DNA of 32,552 bases from Alphaproteobacteria bacterium (GCA_023259875.1 JALRFL010000157.1:1-32552); one strand, 5' to 3'; shown: positions 1-10,204, counted from the stretch's first letter. A program made the numbers and translations. The notes: generated by a model not told the origin, from the letters alone.

Positions 1-479
1 GCGGCAGGTGGCATAGCCTCACCCAAAGCCGCCATAACCATAGGCGCCCAGCCCCATCCCCCTTGTGCCATCAGTCGGGCAAATCCAGCGGCAACGGTTT
101 TTTCTTCGCCAGACCAACCCATGATCAGCTCAAGCATAGTATGGGCAAGAACTGGCATCAGCAGAGTCTGATCTTCGGGGTCATTGGTGGTAGCAAGGCC
201 AAGATTGCTGGCAAGACCGGCGGCGGTAGGAACGGCAAACCGCGCTGGCCTGACAAAGGCAAACAGCTCAAGCAAATCCAGACCAGCTAGCCCGTCCTTG
301 TCGCGCCCCAATTTATGGGCGCACCATCGCTGGTGACAATAAAGCACCGCTTCGTGATCCAGCCTTTGGTTTGCTTCGGCATGCGAAAGCTGTTCGATAT
401 TACCATCCACCCCAACCCAGACGACGTGATCTGGTAGCGGCAGGATAGCGGCAAGCTGGGGAAGGGATAGGATGGACAT
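1..479 (-). CDS. ATP-dependent DNA helicase, DinG-like (partial; N-terminal part, runs off left edge)
   Basis: Open minus-strand frame from an ATG at 479 to the window edge. Translation begins MSILSLPQLAAILPLPDHVVWVGVDGNIEQLSHAEANQRLDHEAVLYCHQRWCAHKLGRD..., which resembles the N-terminal region of alphaproteobacterial DinG-like helicases. The helicase motifs themselves lie outside the window. Confidence 0.55.
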   Translation of the reverse strand, partial: MSILSLPQLAAILPLPDHVVWVGVDGNIEQLSHAEANQRLDHEAVLYCHQRWCAHKLGRDKDGLAGLDLLELFAFVRPARFAVPTAAGLASNLGLATTNDPEDQTLLMPVLAHTMLELIMGWSGEEKTVAAGFARLMAQGGWGWAPMVMAALGEAMPPA

Positions 480-547
480 TAGGGTGAGTAAGATTCCTTA
501 GAAAATGATAATCATAGCAAAGACAGGCTAAGGTTTCAGTATCCCTA

Positions 548-576
548 TTGACGCTGACGCCTCAACCCCTTAACTA
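548..576 (+). promoter_or_regulatory. Candidate promoter for lysK
   Basis: TTGACG - 17 nt - TAACTA, placed just upstream of the ATG at 605. The -10 match is weak. Confidence 0.25.
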
Positions 577-604
577 TCGCTTCCAGCAACTATTTCAAAC
601 TGGA

Positions 605-2245
605 ATGTCACATATCATGGAAACAATGTCTTCCTCTGCTTTTGTCGATCTCGCAAACCATGCCAAAGCTTGGCCTTTTGCCGAAGCCAAATTGCTTATT
701 GAGCGGCTGGAAAAAATGGGCGGCAAAACTGGCCAAAACCCAGAGGTGATTTTTGAAACGGGGTATGGTCCATCTGGGTTGCCGCATATCGGCACATTTG
801 GCGAAGTGGTGCGCACCTCTATGGTGCGGCACGCTTATCAAATTCTTACAGGTAAACCAACACGGTTAATCTGTTTTTCGGATGATATGGATGGCTTGCG
901 TAAAGTTCCTGATAATGTGCCTAATCGTGATCTGTTGGCCGAACATCTGGGCAAGCCTTTGACGCAAGTGCCTGATCCTTTTGGCACTCATGCCAGTTTT
1001 GGGGCGCATAACAATGCCCGTCTCTGCGCCTTTTTAGATAGTTTCGGTTTTGAGTATGAGTTTTTTTCCGCCACGGAATGTTACCAATCAGGGCGTTTTG
1101 ACGCCGCCCTTCAAACCATTTTGGAAAATTATGACAGCATCATGAAAGTGATGTTGCCAACCCTAGGCGAAGAGAGGCAAGCCACTTATAGCCCATTCTT
1201 ACCTGTATGTCCCCGCACCGGTGAGGTGTTACAAGTGCCTATCACCGAAACGGATCCGGCAAAGGGATTGATCCGCTATGTTGATCCCGGAACGGGGGAA
1301 ACCGTCACCACGGGTATTGATGGCGGTAAGGTGAAATTGCAATGGAAATGTGATTGGGCAATGCGGTGGTACGCGCTTGGCGTTGATTATGAGATGAGCG
1401 GCAAGGATTTGAGCGAATCTGTCAAATTGTCATCCAAAATCACGACGATCATGGGAGGGACTCCTCCGGCTGGATTTTCGTATGAGCTGTTTCTTGATCA
1501 AAATGGTGAGAAAATATCAAAATCACGCGGCAATGGTCTAAGCGTTGAAGAATGGCTGACTTATGGCACCGCCGAATCGCTGGCGCTATTTATGTATAAT
1601 CAGCCTAAGCGCGCTAAGCGGCTTTATTTTGATGTTGTTCCGAAAATGGTGGATGATTATTTCAGCCATCAATCCGCCTTTCGTGATCAGGATACCGCCG
1701 CCCAAATAGAAAATCCGGTTTGGCATATTCATCAGGGTCAGCCGCCTCAAGTGGATATGCCTGTCAGCTTTTCGCTGTTGTTAAACCTTGCTGGCGTGTG
1801 TCAGGCCGAAACCGCAGATGTGATTTGGGGTTATCTGGTGCAATATGCCCCGAATGTCAGTCCAAGCTCGCATCCTGAACTGGCCCGATTGGTGGATTAC
1901 GCCGTGACCTATTATCAAGACAGGGTCAGGCCAACGAAACAATACCGCAAGCCAACGGAGGCAGAAGCCGGATATCTTCGCCAACTGGCAGAGCAACTAG
2001 CAAAACTGCCAGATGACGCGGCGGCAGAAGATATCCAGTCCGCGGTGTTTTCTATTGGAAAAGAAGCTGGGTATGAACCGTTGCGGCAATGGTTTTCCTG
2101 TCTTTATGAAGTGTTGCTAGGCCAGCAAGAAGGCCCACGCATGGGGTCATTTATTCGGCTTTATGGCTTAACCGCGATGCAAGATCTCTTGCATCAAGCG
2201 GCAGATGGCAAATTGGCAACACAAACGGCAGGAGAGACAAGGTGA
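605..2245 (+). CDS. lysK: Class I lysyl-tRNA synthetase
   Basis: HIGH-type motif (GYGPSGLPHIGTFGE) and KMSKS-type motif (KISKSRGNG) of a class I LysRS. The ORF track starts at a TTG at 548; the ATG at 605 (MSHIMETMSS) or 617 is more plausible. Confidence 0.93.
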   Translation: MSHIMETMSSSAFVDLANHAKAWPFAEAKLLIERLEKMGGKTGQNPEVIFETGYGPSGLPHIGTFGEVVRTSMVRHAYQILTGKPTRLICFSDDMDGLRKVPDNVPNRDLLAEHLGKPLTQVPDPFGTHASFGAHNNARLCAFLDSFGFEYEFFSATECYQSGRFDAALQTILENYDSIMKVMLPTLGEERQATYSPFLPVCPRTGEVLQVPITETDPAKGLIRYVDPGTGETVTTGIDGGKVKLQWKCDWAMRWYALGVDYEMSGKDLSESVKLSSKITTIMGGTPPAGFSYELFLDQNGEKISKSRGNGLSVEEWLTYGTAESLALFMYNQPKRAKRLYFDVVPKMVDDYFSHQSAFRDQDTAAQIENPVWHIHQGQPPQVDMPVSFSLLLNLAGVCQAETADVIWGYLVQYAPNVSPSSHPELARLVDYAVTYYQDRVRPTKQYRKPTEAEAGYLRQLAEQLAKLPDDAAAEDIQSAVFSIGKEAGYEPLRQWFSCLYEVLLGQQEGPRMGSFIRLYGLTAMQDLLHQAADGKLATQTAGETR

Positions 2246-3345
2246 TCAGCCGCGCCGCGACAGCTCTAGCCCGACTGTTGCCAGCAGAAACAGCGCACCG
2301 CATGGCGGTTTGGGGGATGGCTCATGGTTTGACCCCTCACCGCGATCACAGCCAGTTATCGCCGCGTTTGGCACAAAACCTGATGGGGCTTACTTTTTCT
2401 AACCCCCTAGGCTTGGCGGCAGGGTTTGATAAAAACGCAGAAGCCATCAAAGGCGCGTTTCAGCTCGGCTTTGGATTTACTGAGGTGGGAACGATCACCC
2501 CATTGCCCCAAGCAGGGAACGCCAAACCGCGGGTGTTTCGTCTGACTTCAGACGCGGCGGTGATCAATCGCTATGGGTTTAATAATCAAGGGGCGGAAGC
2601 GGCGGCGGCAAGATTAAAAGCCTATCGCCAGACCGCTATCTCAGGGCATGGGCCACTTGGGGTGAATATTGGCGCAAATAAAGACAGTGCCGACCGCATT
2701 GCGGATTATCATAAGGCCGCGACAATATTGTCGCCTTATGCCGATTATTTAACCGTCAATGTATCTTCACCTAATACCCCCGGATTGCGTGATATGCAGA
2801 CCCCACACATTCTGGCGGACATTCTATCAGCTGTGGCATCAGGGCTTAATCGTCCTGATCTGCCTGTCTTGATCAAATTAGCACCGGATATGGCAGAGGG
2901 TGATTTTTTTGCGGTGCTTGACCGTTTGCCTGATTTGGGTGTTGTTGGGGTGATCTTGACCAACACCACAATCCAGAGACCGGATGACCTCACCTCACCG
3001 CATAAGACCGAATCGGGGGGATTGTCGGGGTTGCCTCTCCTTGCTGCATCGACAGAATGGTTGTCACGGGCGCATAAACGGCTTGGTGGCAAGGTTATGT
3101 TGATCGGTGTGGGCGGCATTGATAGCCCTGAGGCGGCCTATGCCAAAATCCTAGCTGGCGCAAATCTGGTTCAGCTTTACACCGCGCTTGCCCTGCAAGG
3201 GCCAGATTTACCGAGCCGCATTATCACAGGTCTTGATCAGTTGCTTGCGCGTGATGGCTTTCACCATCTCAAGGATGCGGTCGGTCAAGCCAAAGACGCG
3301 GCAGAGGCCTTAACGGCAAGCGGCTGGACGGCAAAACAGAGATAA
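2242..3345 (+). CDS. pyrD: Dihydroorotate dehydrogenase (quinone), class 2
   Basis: NPLGLAAGFDKNAEAIKG, GFGFTEVGTITPLPQAGNAKPRVFRL and NVSSPNTPGLRDMQ motifs. GTG start overlaps the lysK stop (GTGA). Confidence 0.97.
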   Translation: MISRAATALARLLPAETAHRMAVWGMAHGLTPHRDHSQLSPRLAQNLMGLTFSNPLGLAAGFDKNAEAIKGAFQLGFGFTEVGTITPLPQAGNAKPRVFRLTSDAAVINRYGFNNQGAEAAAARLKAYRQTAISGHGPLGVNIGANKDSADRIADYHKAATILSPYADYLTVNVSSPNTPGLRDMQTPHILADILSAVASGLNRPDLPVLIKLAPDMAEGDFFAVLDRLPDLGVVGVILTNTTIQRPDDLTSPHKTESGGLSGLPLLAASTEWLSRAHKRLGGKVMLIGVGGIDSPEAAYAKILAGANLVQLYTALALQGPDLPSRIITGLDQLLARDGFHHLKDAVGQAKDAAEALTASGWTAKQR

Positions 3346-3351
3346 GTTTTG

Positions 3352-3684
3352 TTAGGGGTTAAGGCGGCCTAAGGCCTGATGAAATCGGGATGGAAACAGC
3401 ATTTGCGGGCTTTGCAGTTCATGGGGATGGTGTGAAGTGGTTTCAGGCGTTATCACACGGCAAGCCAGAACAGCAACAATGCGAATGGCAGAGCTAATGC
3501 TCTCATCCCCTTGATGCGCCAAGTAAATTTTTTGACAAAGTTCATCAAGTGTTAGCCCTTCTTCCCGGGCAAGTTCATCCAAGATATTCCATATTTCTTG
3601 TTCCAGCATAAGGGTTGTTCTGCGCTTATTAATGGTGACATTGCGCTTAACCTTAGTTACCGGGGTAGGGGAAGTATCGGTCAT
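3352..3684 (-). CDS. Small ribbon-helix-helix domain protein
   Basis: Translation MTDTSPTPVTKVKRNVTINKRRTTLMLEQEIWNILDELAREEGLTLDELCQKIYLAHQG... has an RHH-like pattern (basic strand, two helices). The track start at 3828 is upstream; the ATG at 3684 is preferred. Confidence 0.65.
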   Translation of the reverse strand: MTDTSPTPVTKVKRNVTINKRRTTLMLEQEIWNILDELAREEGLTLDELCQKIYLAHQGDESISSAIRIVAVLACRVITPETTSHHPHELQSPQMLFPSRFHQALGRLNP

Positions 3685-3906
3685 GATATCAGATGCTGAG
3701 TCAGAATGTGGTATGCTTTTAGCTCTTTCCTTTGCTTTTTGACGCTGTTTGGCGCGGCAGTGTCTTGGCAACGGGCTACTATCTCTATGACTATATGCTA
3801 ACCTAAAAATAGGGTGATATGATAACACTTAAGTGCCATGTCGTCACCTGCTTTACAATAAGTCGTCATCATGGGGCGTCTGACAGACAAAAAATCACAC
3901 TCCATC

Positions 3907-3935
3907 TTGACGACAGGCGGCGGATGCGCTAGTTA
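3907..3935 (+). promoter_or_regulatory. Candidate sigma70-type promoter for rpmB
   Basis: TTGACG - 17 nt - TAGTTA. The -35 is good and the -10 is weak. Confidence 0.3.
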
Positions 3936-4002
3936 ACGCCATCTAATAACGATATGAAGATGATTGCGGCAAGAATGCCATCTAACATTTGAGGAGTACG
4001 AT

Positions 4003-4290
4003 ATGTCCCGTCGTTGTGAATTGACAGGTAAAGGTGTGATGTCTGGTAATAATGTCAGCCATGCCAATAACCGTACTCGTCGCCGGTTTTTGCCAAATCT
4101 TCAAAACTCTTCCATGGTCAGCGATGCGCTTGGCAAGTCGGTATCTTTCCGGGTTTCCACAAACGCTATCCGCACGGTTGAAAAGTCAGGTGGGATTGAC
4201 GCCTATCTGCTGTCTGCTAAAGACGAAAACCTCAGCTTAAACGCCACACGGGTTAAGCGCGCTATCAAAGCCGCTCTCGCTAGCGAATAA
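4003..4290 (+). CDS. rpmB: 50S ribosomal protein L28
   Basis: [34 protein letters not shown] is a clear L28 N-terminus. GAGGA Shine-Dalgarno at about 3991-3995. Confidence 0.97.
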   Translation: MSRRCELTGKGVMSGNNVSHANNRTRRRFLPNLQNSSMVSDALGKSVSFRVSTNAIRTVEKSGGIDAYLLSAKDENLSLNATRVKRAIKAALASE

Positions 4291-4317
4291 GCTTATCACT
4301 TAACCCCATCTAAGGAA

Positions 4318-6228
4318 TTATGCCACGCGGCGGCCACGTCCGCGTTTTGGCTTGCTGTCTTCATCAAACAAATCGGCGAGCTGTGTGGTAACCGCACCAC
4401 CAAGCTGATCTACATCAGTGATGGTAACCGCGCGTTGGTAATAACGGGTCACATCATGACCAATGCCAATCGCCACAAGCTGAACAGGTGAGCGTGTTTC
4501 AATATATTGTATCACCTGCCTAAGATGGCGTTCTAAATAATTGCCTGGGTTAACCGAAAGGGTCGAATCGTCAACCGGGGCACCATCCGAGATAACCATG
4601 AGGATGCGGCGTTCTTCGTGGCGTGCGATAAGACGGTTATGTGCCCATAATAAGGCTTCGCCATCAATATTCTCTTTTAGCAACCCTTCTCTTAGCATCA
4701 GGCCAAGGGATTTCCGCGCTCTCCGCATTGGGGCATCTGCTGATTTATAGATAATATGCCGCAAATCATTCAGCCGTCCCGGATAGGCAGGTTTACCAGC
4801 CAATTGCCAAGCTTCGCGTGACTGCCCACCTTTCCATGCGCGCGTGGTAAAGCCCAGAATCTCAACTTTAACGCCGCAACGCTCAAGGGTTCTGGCCAGA
4901 ATATCTGCCGCCGCCGCCGCGATGGTGATTGGTCGCCCTCGCATAGAGCCTGAATTATCAATCAAAAGAGAGACAACGGTATCCCGAAAAGTGATTTCTG
5001 ATTCCATCTTATAGGAAAGCGGATGCGTAGGCTGTGTCACTACCCGAGACAATTTGCCTGCATCCAAGATGCCTTCCTCAAGATCAAAATTCCAACTCCG
5101 GTTTTGATGTGCCATCAATTTGCGCTGTAAGCGGTTAGCAAGTTTGCCAATAACGCCATGCAAATGTTCAAGCTGTTTGTCCAGCAATTGGCGCAGCCGC
5201 GTTAATTCATCCGCGTCACACAAATCATTAGCGTCAACCACCTCATCATAGGCTTCGGTAAAGATGCGGTAATATTCGGCGTTTCCACGCCCATCAGATG
5301 CGTTTCGATTTTGCTCACCTGACGGCTGTTCGCCATCGGTAAGGGCGCTGTCCCCGTCTTCATCCGCGCTGTCGCCATCCCCTTCGCTGGCTTCCATGCT
5401 GGCGGCCTCACCGGGTTGTTCTACCCCTTCGCCACTCTCGCTATCATCGCCTTCCCCTTGTTGATCAGGGTTTTGCTCATCACCAGATTCGCTGTCGGGG
5501 GCGTCGTCATTTTCGTCGTCATTGTCACTCGGATCAACGGGATCACCAAGGTCTGTTTCCAACGCGCCAATTAGCTCGCGGCTTAGCTCAGCATAAGCCT
5601 TTTGATCATCGATATTTTGGCTTAATTTCTCGATCAGGTCGCCAGCTCGTTTTTCAATCCATGGTCGCCACAAATCGACGGACATGGCTACGCTCTTTGG
5701 CGGCTTAGCGCCGGTAAGCGCCTCTCTTACCAGAAGGCTCGCAACATTGGCGATGGTCTGGGATTGATCTTCTCCGTTTGCCGGGCCGGGAGGGGCAAGA
5801 GTGGTTTGGGCAAACCGTGCTTCGATATTGGTGTTTAGGTTCTTTGCCACCCCAGCCATTTCATTTGCGCCAATGGCCTCAACCCGCGCACGTTCCACCG
5901 CATCAAAAATGGTTCTGGCTTGTGCGACAACAGGGGCTTTGGCCTGATGGATGTTTTCGTTGTGATGCGCCAGCCATAGAGCCGCGCTATCGGCGGCGCC
6001 GCGCAAATTGGCATCAGGCTTGGCGGTGTATTGATTAGCATCTTTGCTTACCGTGCCATCAGTGGAGAGCCGCATATCTTCTTTCGCAGGCGCAGGCAAA
6101 CGGATTTCTGTTGGTGAAATCACAGTTTGGTTGCCGCTAAAGCGAACTGCGTGCTGTGTCCCTCCTGCCAGCGCGCGCAAGCAGGCAGAAGTTGAACGAA
6201 GAAAAGGGTTATCTTGATCGTTTGCCAT
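4318..6228 (-). CDS. cobT: Cobaltochelatase subunit CobT
   Basis: Full-length CobT-like protein with an acidic Asp/Glu/Ser linker and a C-terminal VWA domain with a MIDAS motif ([18 protein letters not shown]). Confidence 0.95.
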   Translation of the reverse strand: MANDQDNPFLRSTSACLRALAGGTQHAVRFSGNQTVISPTEIRLPAPAKEDMRLSTDGTVSKDANQYTAKPDANLRGAADSAALWLAHHNENIHQAKAPVVAQARTIFDAVERARVEAIGANEMAGVAKNLNTNIEARFAQTTLAPPGPANGEDQSQTIANVASLLVREALTGAKPPKSVAMSVDLWRPWIEKRAGDLIEKLSQNIDDQKAYAELSRELIGALETDLGDPVDPSDNDDENDDAPDSESGDEQNPDQQGEGDDSESGEGVEQPGEAASMEASEGDGDSADEDGDSALTDGEQPSGEQNRNASDGRGNAEYYRIFTEAYDEVVDANDLCDADELTRLRQLLDKQLEHLHGVIGKLANRLQRKLMAHQNRSWNFDLEEGILDAGKLSRVVTQPTHPLSYKMESEITFRDTVVSLLIDNSGSMRGRPITIAAAAADILARTLERCGVKVEILGFTTRAWKGGQSREAWQLAGKPAYPGRLNDLRHIIYKSADAPMRRARKSLGLMLREGLLKENIDGEALLWAHNRLIARHEERRILMVISDGAPVDDSTLSVNPGNYLERHLRQVIQYIETRSPVQLVAIGIGHDVTRYYQRAVTITDVDQLGGAVTTQLADLFDEDSKPKRGRGRRVA

Positions 6229-6240
6229 TAGCCGTTTCGA

Positions 6241-7245
6241 TTAGCTTGCTGCAAGGGCCAAATCAGGATTAAGCTCCTCGCCAAAACACCGCTGATAATA
6301 TTCCGCCACAATAGGCCTTTCCATTTCATCACATTTGTTTAGGAAAGAGAGACGGAAAGCCAGTTTCATATCCCCAAGGATTTGCGTGTTTTCAGCCCAA
6401 GTGATAACTGTTCGCGGTGACATGACCGTGGAAATATCCCCAGCGATAAAGCCTTTTCGGGTTAAATCAGCCAGTCGTACCATCGCATCCGCTGTCTCTT
6501 TCTTAAGCGGATTATTAGCAGCTTTTGCTTTGGTCATGATGATATCGCACTCAACATCATGGGGTAGATAATTTAAGGTTGATACAATCGACCACCGATC
6601 CATCTGGCCTTGATTAATCTGTTGGGTGCCATGATAAAGTCCGGTGGTATCACCTAGGCCAATGGTGTTCGCTGTGGCAAACAGGCGAAAGGCTGGATGC
6701 GGACGAATGACGCGGTTGGTATCCAGTAAGGTCAGCTTGCCTTCTACCTCAAGCACGCGCTGTATCACAAACATGACATCCGCACGGCCAGCGTCATATT
6801 CGTCAAACACAAGTGCGACAGGATTCTGAAGCGCCCATGGCAGGATGCCTTCGCGAAACTCTGTCACTTGTTTTCCATCTTTCAGCACAATGCTGTCCTT
6901 ACCGATCAGATCAATCCGGCTAATGTGGCTGTCCAGATTCACCCGAATACATGGCCAGTTAAGCCGGGCGGCGACCTGTTCAATATGGGTAGATTTTCCC
7001 GTGCCATGATAGCCTTGGATCATCACCCGCCGGTTATGGGCAAATCCTGCCAGAATGGCCAAGGTCGTGTCGTGATCAAACACATAATTATCATCACGAT
7101 CAGGAACATATTCCGACGATGAAGAAAAAGCAGGCACCTGCATATCAATATCCAGATGGAAGAGATCGCGAGCGGATACAGTGCAATCAGGTTCGCTCAA
7201 GCTATGGGCAGGTGGACGGTTCGGGCTATCAGAAGATGTAGACAT
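6241..7245 (-). CDS. cobS: Cobaltochelatase subunit CobS (AAA+ ATPase)
   Basis: Walker [14 protein letters not shown], Walker [14 protein letters not shown], CobS-type N-terminus ([22 protein letters not shown]). Directly upstream of cobT. Confidence 0.96.
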   Translation of the reverse strand: MSTSSDSPNRPPAHSLSEPDCTVSARDLFHLDIDMQVPAFSSSSEYVPDRDDNYVFDHDTTLAILAGFAHNRRVMIQGYHGTGKSTHIEQVAARLNWPCIRVNLDSHISRIDLIGKDSIVLKDGKQVTEFREGILPWALQNPVALVFDEYDAGRADVMFVIQRVLEVEGKLTLLDTNRVIRPHPAFRLFATANTIGLGDTTGLYHGTQQINQGQMDRWSIVSTLNYLPHDVECDIIMTKAKAANNPLKKETADAMVRLADLTRKGFIAGDISTVMSPRTVITWAENTQILGDMKLAFRLSFLNKCDEMERPIVAEYYQRCFGEELNPDLALAAS

Positions 7246-7324
7246 AGGTATTCCTCATAGTTATCGGGCGGTTTTAACTGAACTAGGGCAAGAAATCAAA
7301 TGGCCCAAGTGATAAAGAGTGGGT

Positions 7325-7894
7325 TTATTCTGCTTTGTAGTAAGCCTTTTCAAGTATGGCGAAAGCCTGATTGATGGATTTCAGTTTTTCTTCGGCTATT
7401 CGTGACCCCCCATTGGCGTCTGGATGGTGTTTTTTCACCAAAGTTTTGTATTGTTGTTTGATCGTAGGCCAAGGGGCGCCGGGTGCCATTTCCAATTCAT
7501 TCCACGCGTCCCTTTCTTCTTTGGGGATGGGGTCGTGCTGGGGTTTGGTGGCGGCGTGCTCACTAAATATCCCTAGTGGATCATTGATGCGAGTATGAAA
7601 ATTATCATATTTGGCGTTTGTGCCAAAATGCCATGACGGGCGTTCCCATGTTGTTGCCCTCCGAATGCTTTCATCTATCGCTTCTTCGTCCATATCAGCA
7701 AAATAATTCCATTGCTTATTATATTCGCGCACATGATCAAGGCAGAACCAGATGTAATCGCGCAATTCTTCGCGGGTGCGCGGCGCAGGATAAAGACCGT
7801 CTTCTTGGCATCCATCATGCGCGCAGACGCGTGGCTGGCTTTTATTACCACGCACCGAGGATAGATCAGAGGTTGAAACATATGCCTTTTTCAT
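7325..7894 (-). CDS. J-domain (DnaJ-like) protein
   Basis: C-terminal J domain with the HPD motif (IKQQYKTLVKKHHPDANGGSRIAEEKLKSINQAFAIL). Sits upstream of cobS, as in many alphaproteobacteria. Confidence 0.88.
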   Translation of the reverse strand: MKKAYVSTSDLSSVRGNKSQPRVCAHDGCQEDGLYPAPRTREELRDYIWFCLDHVREYNKQWNYFADMDEEAIDESIRRATTWERPSWHFGTNAKYDNFHTRINDPLGIFSEHAATKPQHDPIPKEERDAWNELEMAPGAPWPTIKQQYKTLVKKHHPDANGGSRIAEEKLKSINQAFAILEKAYYKAE

Positions 7895-8018
7895 GGTGCT
7901 ATACTATAATCGCAATGCCTAGCTGTGCAACCATTTGCCTGATCTTAAGGCGATGAGCAAAAGCATCACAGGTAATGTTAGAAACGGTATAAAGATTAAC
8001 ATATGTCAGGAACTTCGC

Positions 8019-8273
8019 ATGACCAGAGCAGAACGCATCAAAGATTGTCTTATCACCCATTTTCAACCCATTCAGATTGAGGTTATTGACGAATCCGAAG
8101 CGCATCATGGCCATGCTGGCTGGCGAGAAGGTGGCGGCACGCATATCGCGGTTAGCATTGCGGCGGATAATCTCAAAGGCTTATCTCGCATCGCCGCCCA
8201 CCGAGCGATTTATAATGCGTTAGGTGAGGAACTGGCAGACGGGCTTCATGCCTTGCGCATCAACATTCTGTAA
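8019..8273 (+). CDS. bolA: BolA family protein
   Basis: MTRAERIKDCLITHFQPIQIEVIDESEAHHGHAGWREGGGTHIAVSI...HRAIYNALGEELADGLHALRI. Start chosen at 8019 rather than 7935. Confidence 0.93.
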   Translation: MTRAERIKDCLITHFQPIQIEVIDESEAHHGHAGWREGGGTHIAVSIAADNLKGLSRIAAHRAIYNALGEELADGLHALRINIL

Positions 8274-8293
8274 TCGCCTCTGCCGATCATGTG

Positions 8294-8881
8294 TTAACTG
8301 TTGCTAGGCTTTTCCTCTTTTTTGGGAATACCATTTGGCCATAATCTGGTGATAACAGGGCTATCTTCGTCATAACCAACACAGGAATTGATCAATCCGA
8401 TATAAGAATCGCTATCGGTCATATCCATATCGCCGGTGGCATTGTCACGCTTGCGCCGGGCTTCCTCGCCGTAAAAGGTTTGCATGACAACCGTGGCCAC
8501 AGGCCCCATCAATTCCGTGATATGAGTACAGCCTTGTCTGCCGCCAATGGCGTGTCTCACTTTATTGCGCCATCCGCTGGCAATGCGCAGACCGATCAGC
8601 TGATCAAAGACATCATTCGCGCTGGGACAAATGTGATATGGCCCGGCTAGGGTCTTGGCCTCGGCTTCGCGGACTTCAAGCTGATCATCAACAGCAATTC
8701 TAACTTGCATATGGTGAATGGCTTCACCAGGTTGAATATAACCCCGATCCACACTAGGAAACCCATAGGTCTTGGTATCTTTTAACTCTGCCTCAACTTC
8801 GATCAGCCCATCATCCCTGACAAAACCATCAAGGGTGATGCTACGGCGGTGGACATGGTGGCGTGAGGGTGGCTTGGTCAT
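8294..8881 (-). CDS. DUF2889 domain-containing protein
   Basis: PSRHHVHRRSITLDGFVRDDGLIEVEAELKDTKTYGF...GEAIHHMQVRIAVDDQLEVREAEAKTLAGPYHICP resembles the DUF2889 family pattern. Confidence 0.8.
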   Translation of the reverse strand: MTKPPSRHHVHRRSITLDGFVRDDGLIEVEAELKDTKTYGFPSVDRGYIQPGEAIHHMQVRIAVDDQLEVREAEAKTLAGPYHICPSANDVFDQLIGLRIASGWRNKVRHAIGGRQGCTHITELMGPVATVVMQTFYGEEARRKRDNATGDMDMTDSDSYIGLINSCVGYDEDSPVITRLWPNGIPKKEEKPSNS

Positions 8882-8914
8882 CTGTGGGATCCTTGGGGGT
8901 TAGTAAATCTGGTA

Positions 8915-10204
8915 TCAGGATGTTTCTGAAGGCGGTGAAGGCATGATTTCTGGCCAAAGGCGGATGCGTTCGATGGTGTTGCGATGCCGCCGCAGAATAC
9001 GAAACCGAATATTATAAAAGCGAAACTCTTGTCCCGGGACAGGGATGGTGCGCGTCTCGTTCAAAATTAATCCGGCAACGGTTGTGGCGTCATTGTCTGG
9101 CAGGTTGAACCCCAAGGCCCGATTGATATCGCGGATTGTTGTTCGCCCCTCAATAATCCAAGATCCGTCATCTTGTGGCCAAATGCCGGTCATGGTTTCA
9201 TCATGCTCGTCATCAATTTCCCCGACAATTTCTTCTAGAATATCTTCAAGGGTGACGATGCCACGAAAATCACCATATTCATCTACCACAACAGCGAAAT
9301 GTTCACGCCTGTTCCTAAACGCTTGCAACTGGTTCAAAAGCGGCGTTGTTTCTGGCACAAAATAAGGTTCAGCCACAATATCGGTGATGGCGATAATATC
9401 CAGTTTTTCATGTGACGCGGCGTTGCCCATGGCGCGCAACATGGCTTTGACATGCAGCACGCCGATAATATTGTCTTGCTTTCCAGAATAGACCGGATGA
9501 CGGGTATAGGGCGAGGACATCACCTGCATAAACACATCATTGATTTCTTGGCTGGCATCAATCATGGCGACCGAGGCGCGGTGCGTCATCACCTCGTCCA
9601 CGCTTACCTCACCCAAATCAAGGACGCTGGCTAACATGGCGCTTTGTTCTTTGGCTTCGGCGTCAGAAGTGTTGGCGTGGATTTCGATCATGCCGCGCAG
9701 TTCTTCTTCGCGGTTAGCGGCGGCATCACGATTTTCTTTGCCAATCATCACCTGCACAATCCAGCGCAGAAATAAACTGAAAGGCTTGAGCAAAAAGACA
9801 ATGATGGAAACAGGGCGCGAAACCTTAAGCGCAAAGTCATCAGCATGGTTGAAGGCATAGGTTTTCGGTATCACCTCAGCAAAAAGCACCAAAATAATTG
9901 TCATGATGATGGTGGCCAGCACCACCCCAGATTCCCCGAGCAGGGTGATCATCATGCTCGTCGCAAGCGAAGTTGCGAGCACATTGACGAGATTGTTGCC
10001 GATCAACAGACTGCTGATCAGAAGATCGCGATGTTCACGCAACCTTTCAAACGCTGACGCGCGCTCATTTCCTTTGGCGGCAAGGGCACGCATACGGGCT
10101 TCTGATGCGGCGGTCAGCGCGGTTTCTGAACTTGAAAAAAACGCTGAGGCAATAAGAAGGATAACAATAACCCCTATGATCAGGAAAAGGGTTAACATGG
10201 TCAT
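8915..10204 (-). CDS. Hemolysin-C/CorC-type (CNNM/DUF21) membrane protein with CBS domains
   Basis: N-terminal hydrophobic DUF21-like region (SSSETALTAASEARMRALAAKGN), CBS-pair region (SPYTRHPVYSGKQDNIIGVLHVKAML; VVVDEYGDFRGIVTLEDILEEIVGEIDDEHD) and a C-terminal CorC_HlyC domain. Confidence 0.94.
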   Translation of the reverse strand: MTMLTLFLIIGVIVILLIASAFFSSSETALTAASEARMRALAAKGNERASAFERLREHRDLLISSLLIGNNLVNVLATSLATSMMITLLGESGVVLATIIMTIILVLFAEVIPKTYAFNHADDFALKVSRPVSIIVFLLKPFSLFLRWIVQVMIGKENRDAAANREEELRGMIEIHANTSDAEAKEQSAMLASVLDLGEVSVDEVMTHRASVAMIDASQEINDVFMQVMSSPYTRHPVYSGKQDNIIGVLHVKAMLRAMGNAASHEKLDIIAITDIVAEPYFVPETTPLLNQLQAFRNRREHFAVVVDEYGDFRGIVTLEDILEEIVGEIDDEHDETMTGIWPQDDGSWIIEGRTTIRDINRALGFNLPDNDATTVAGLILNETRTIPVPGQEFRFYNIRFRILRRHRNTIERIRLWPEIMPSPPSETS

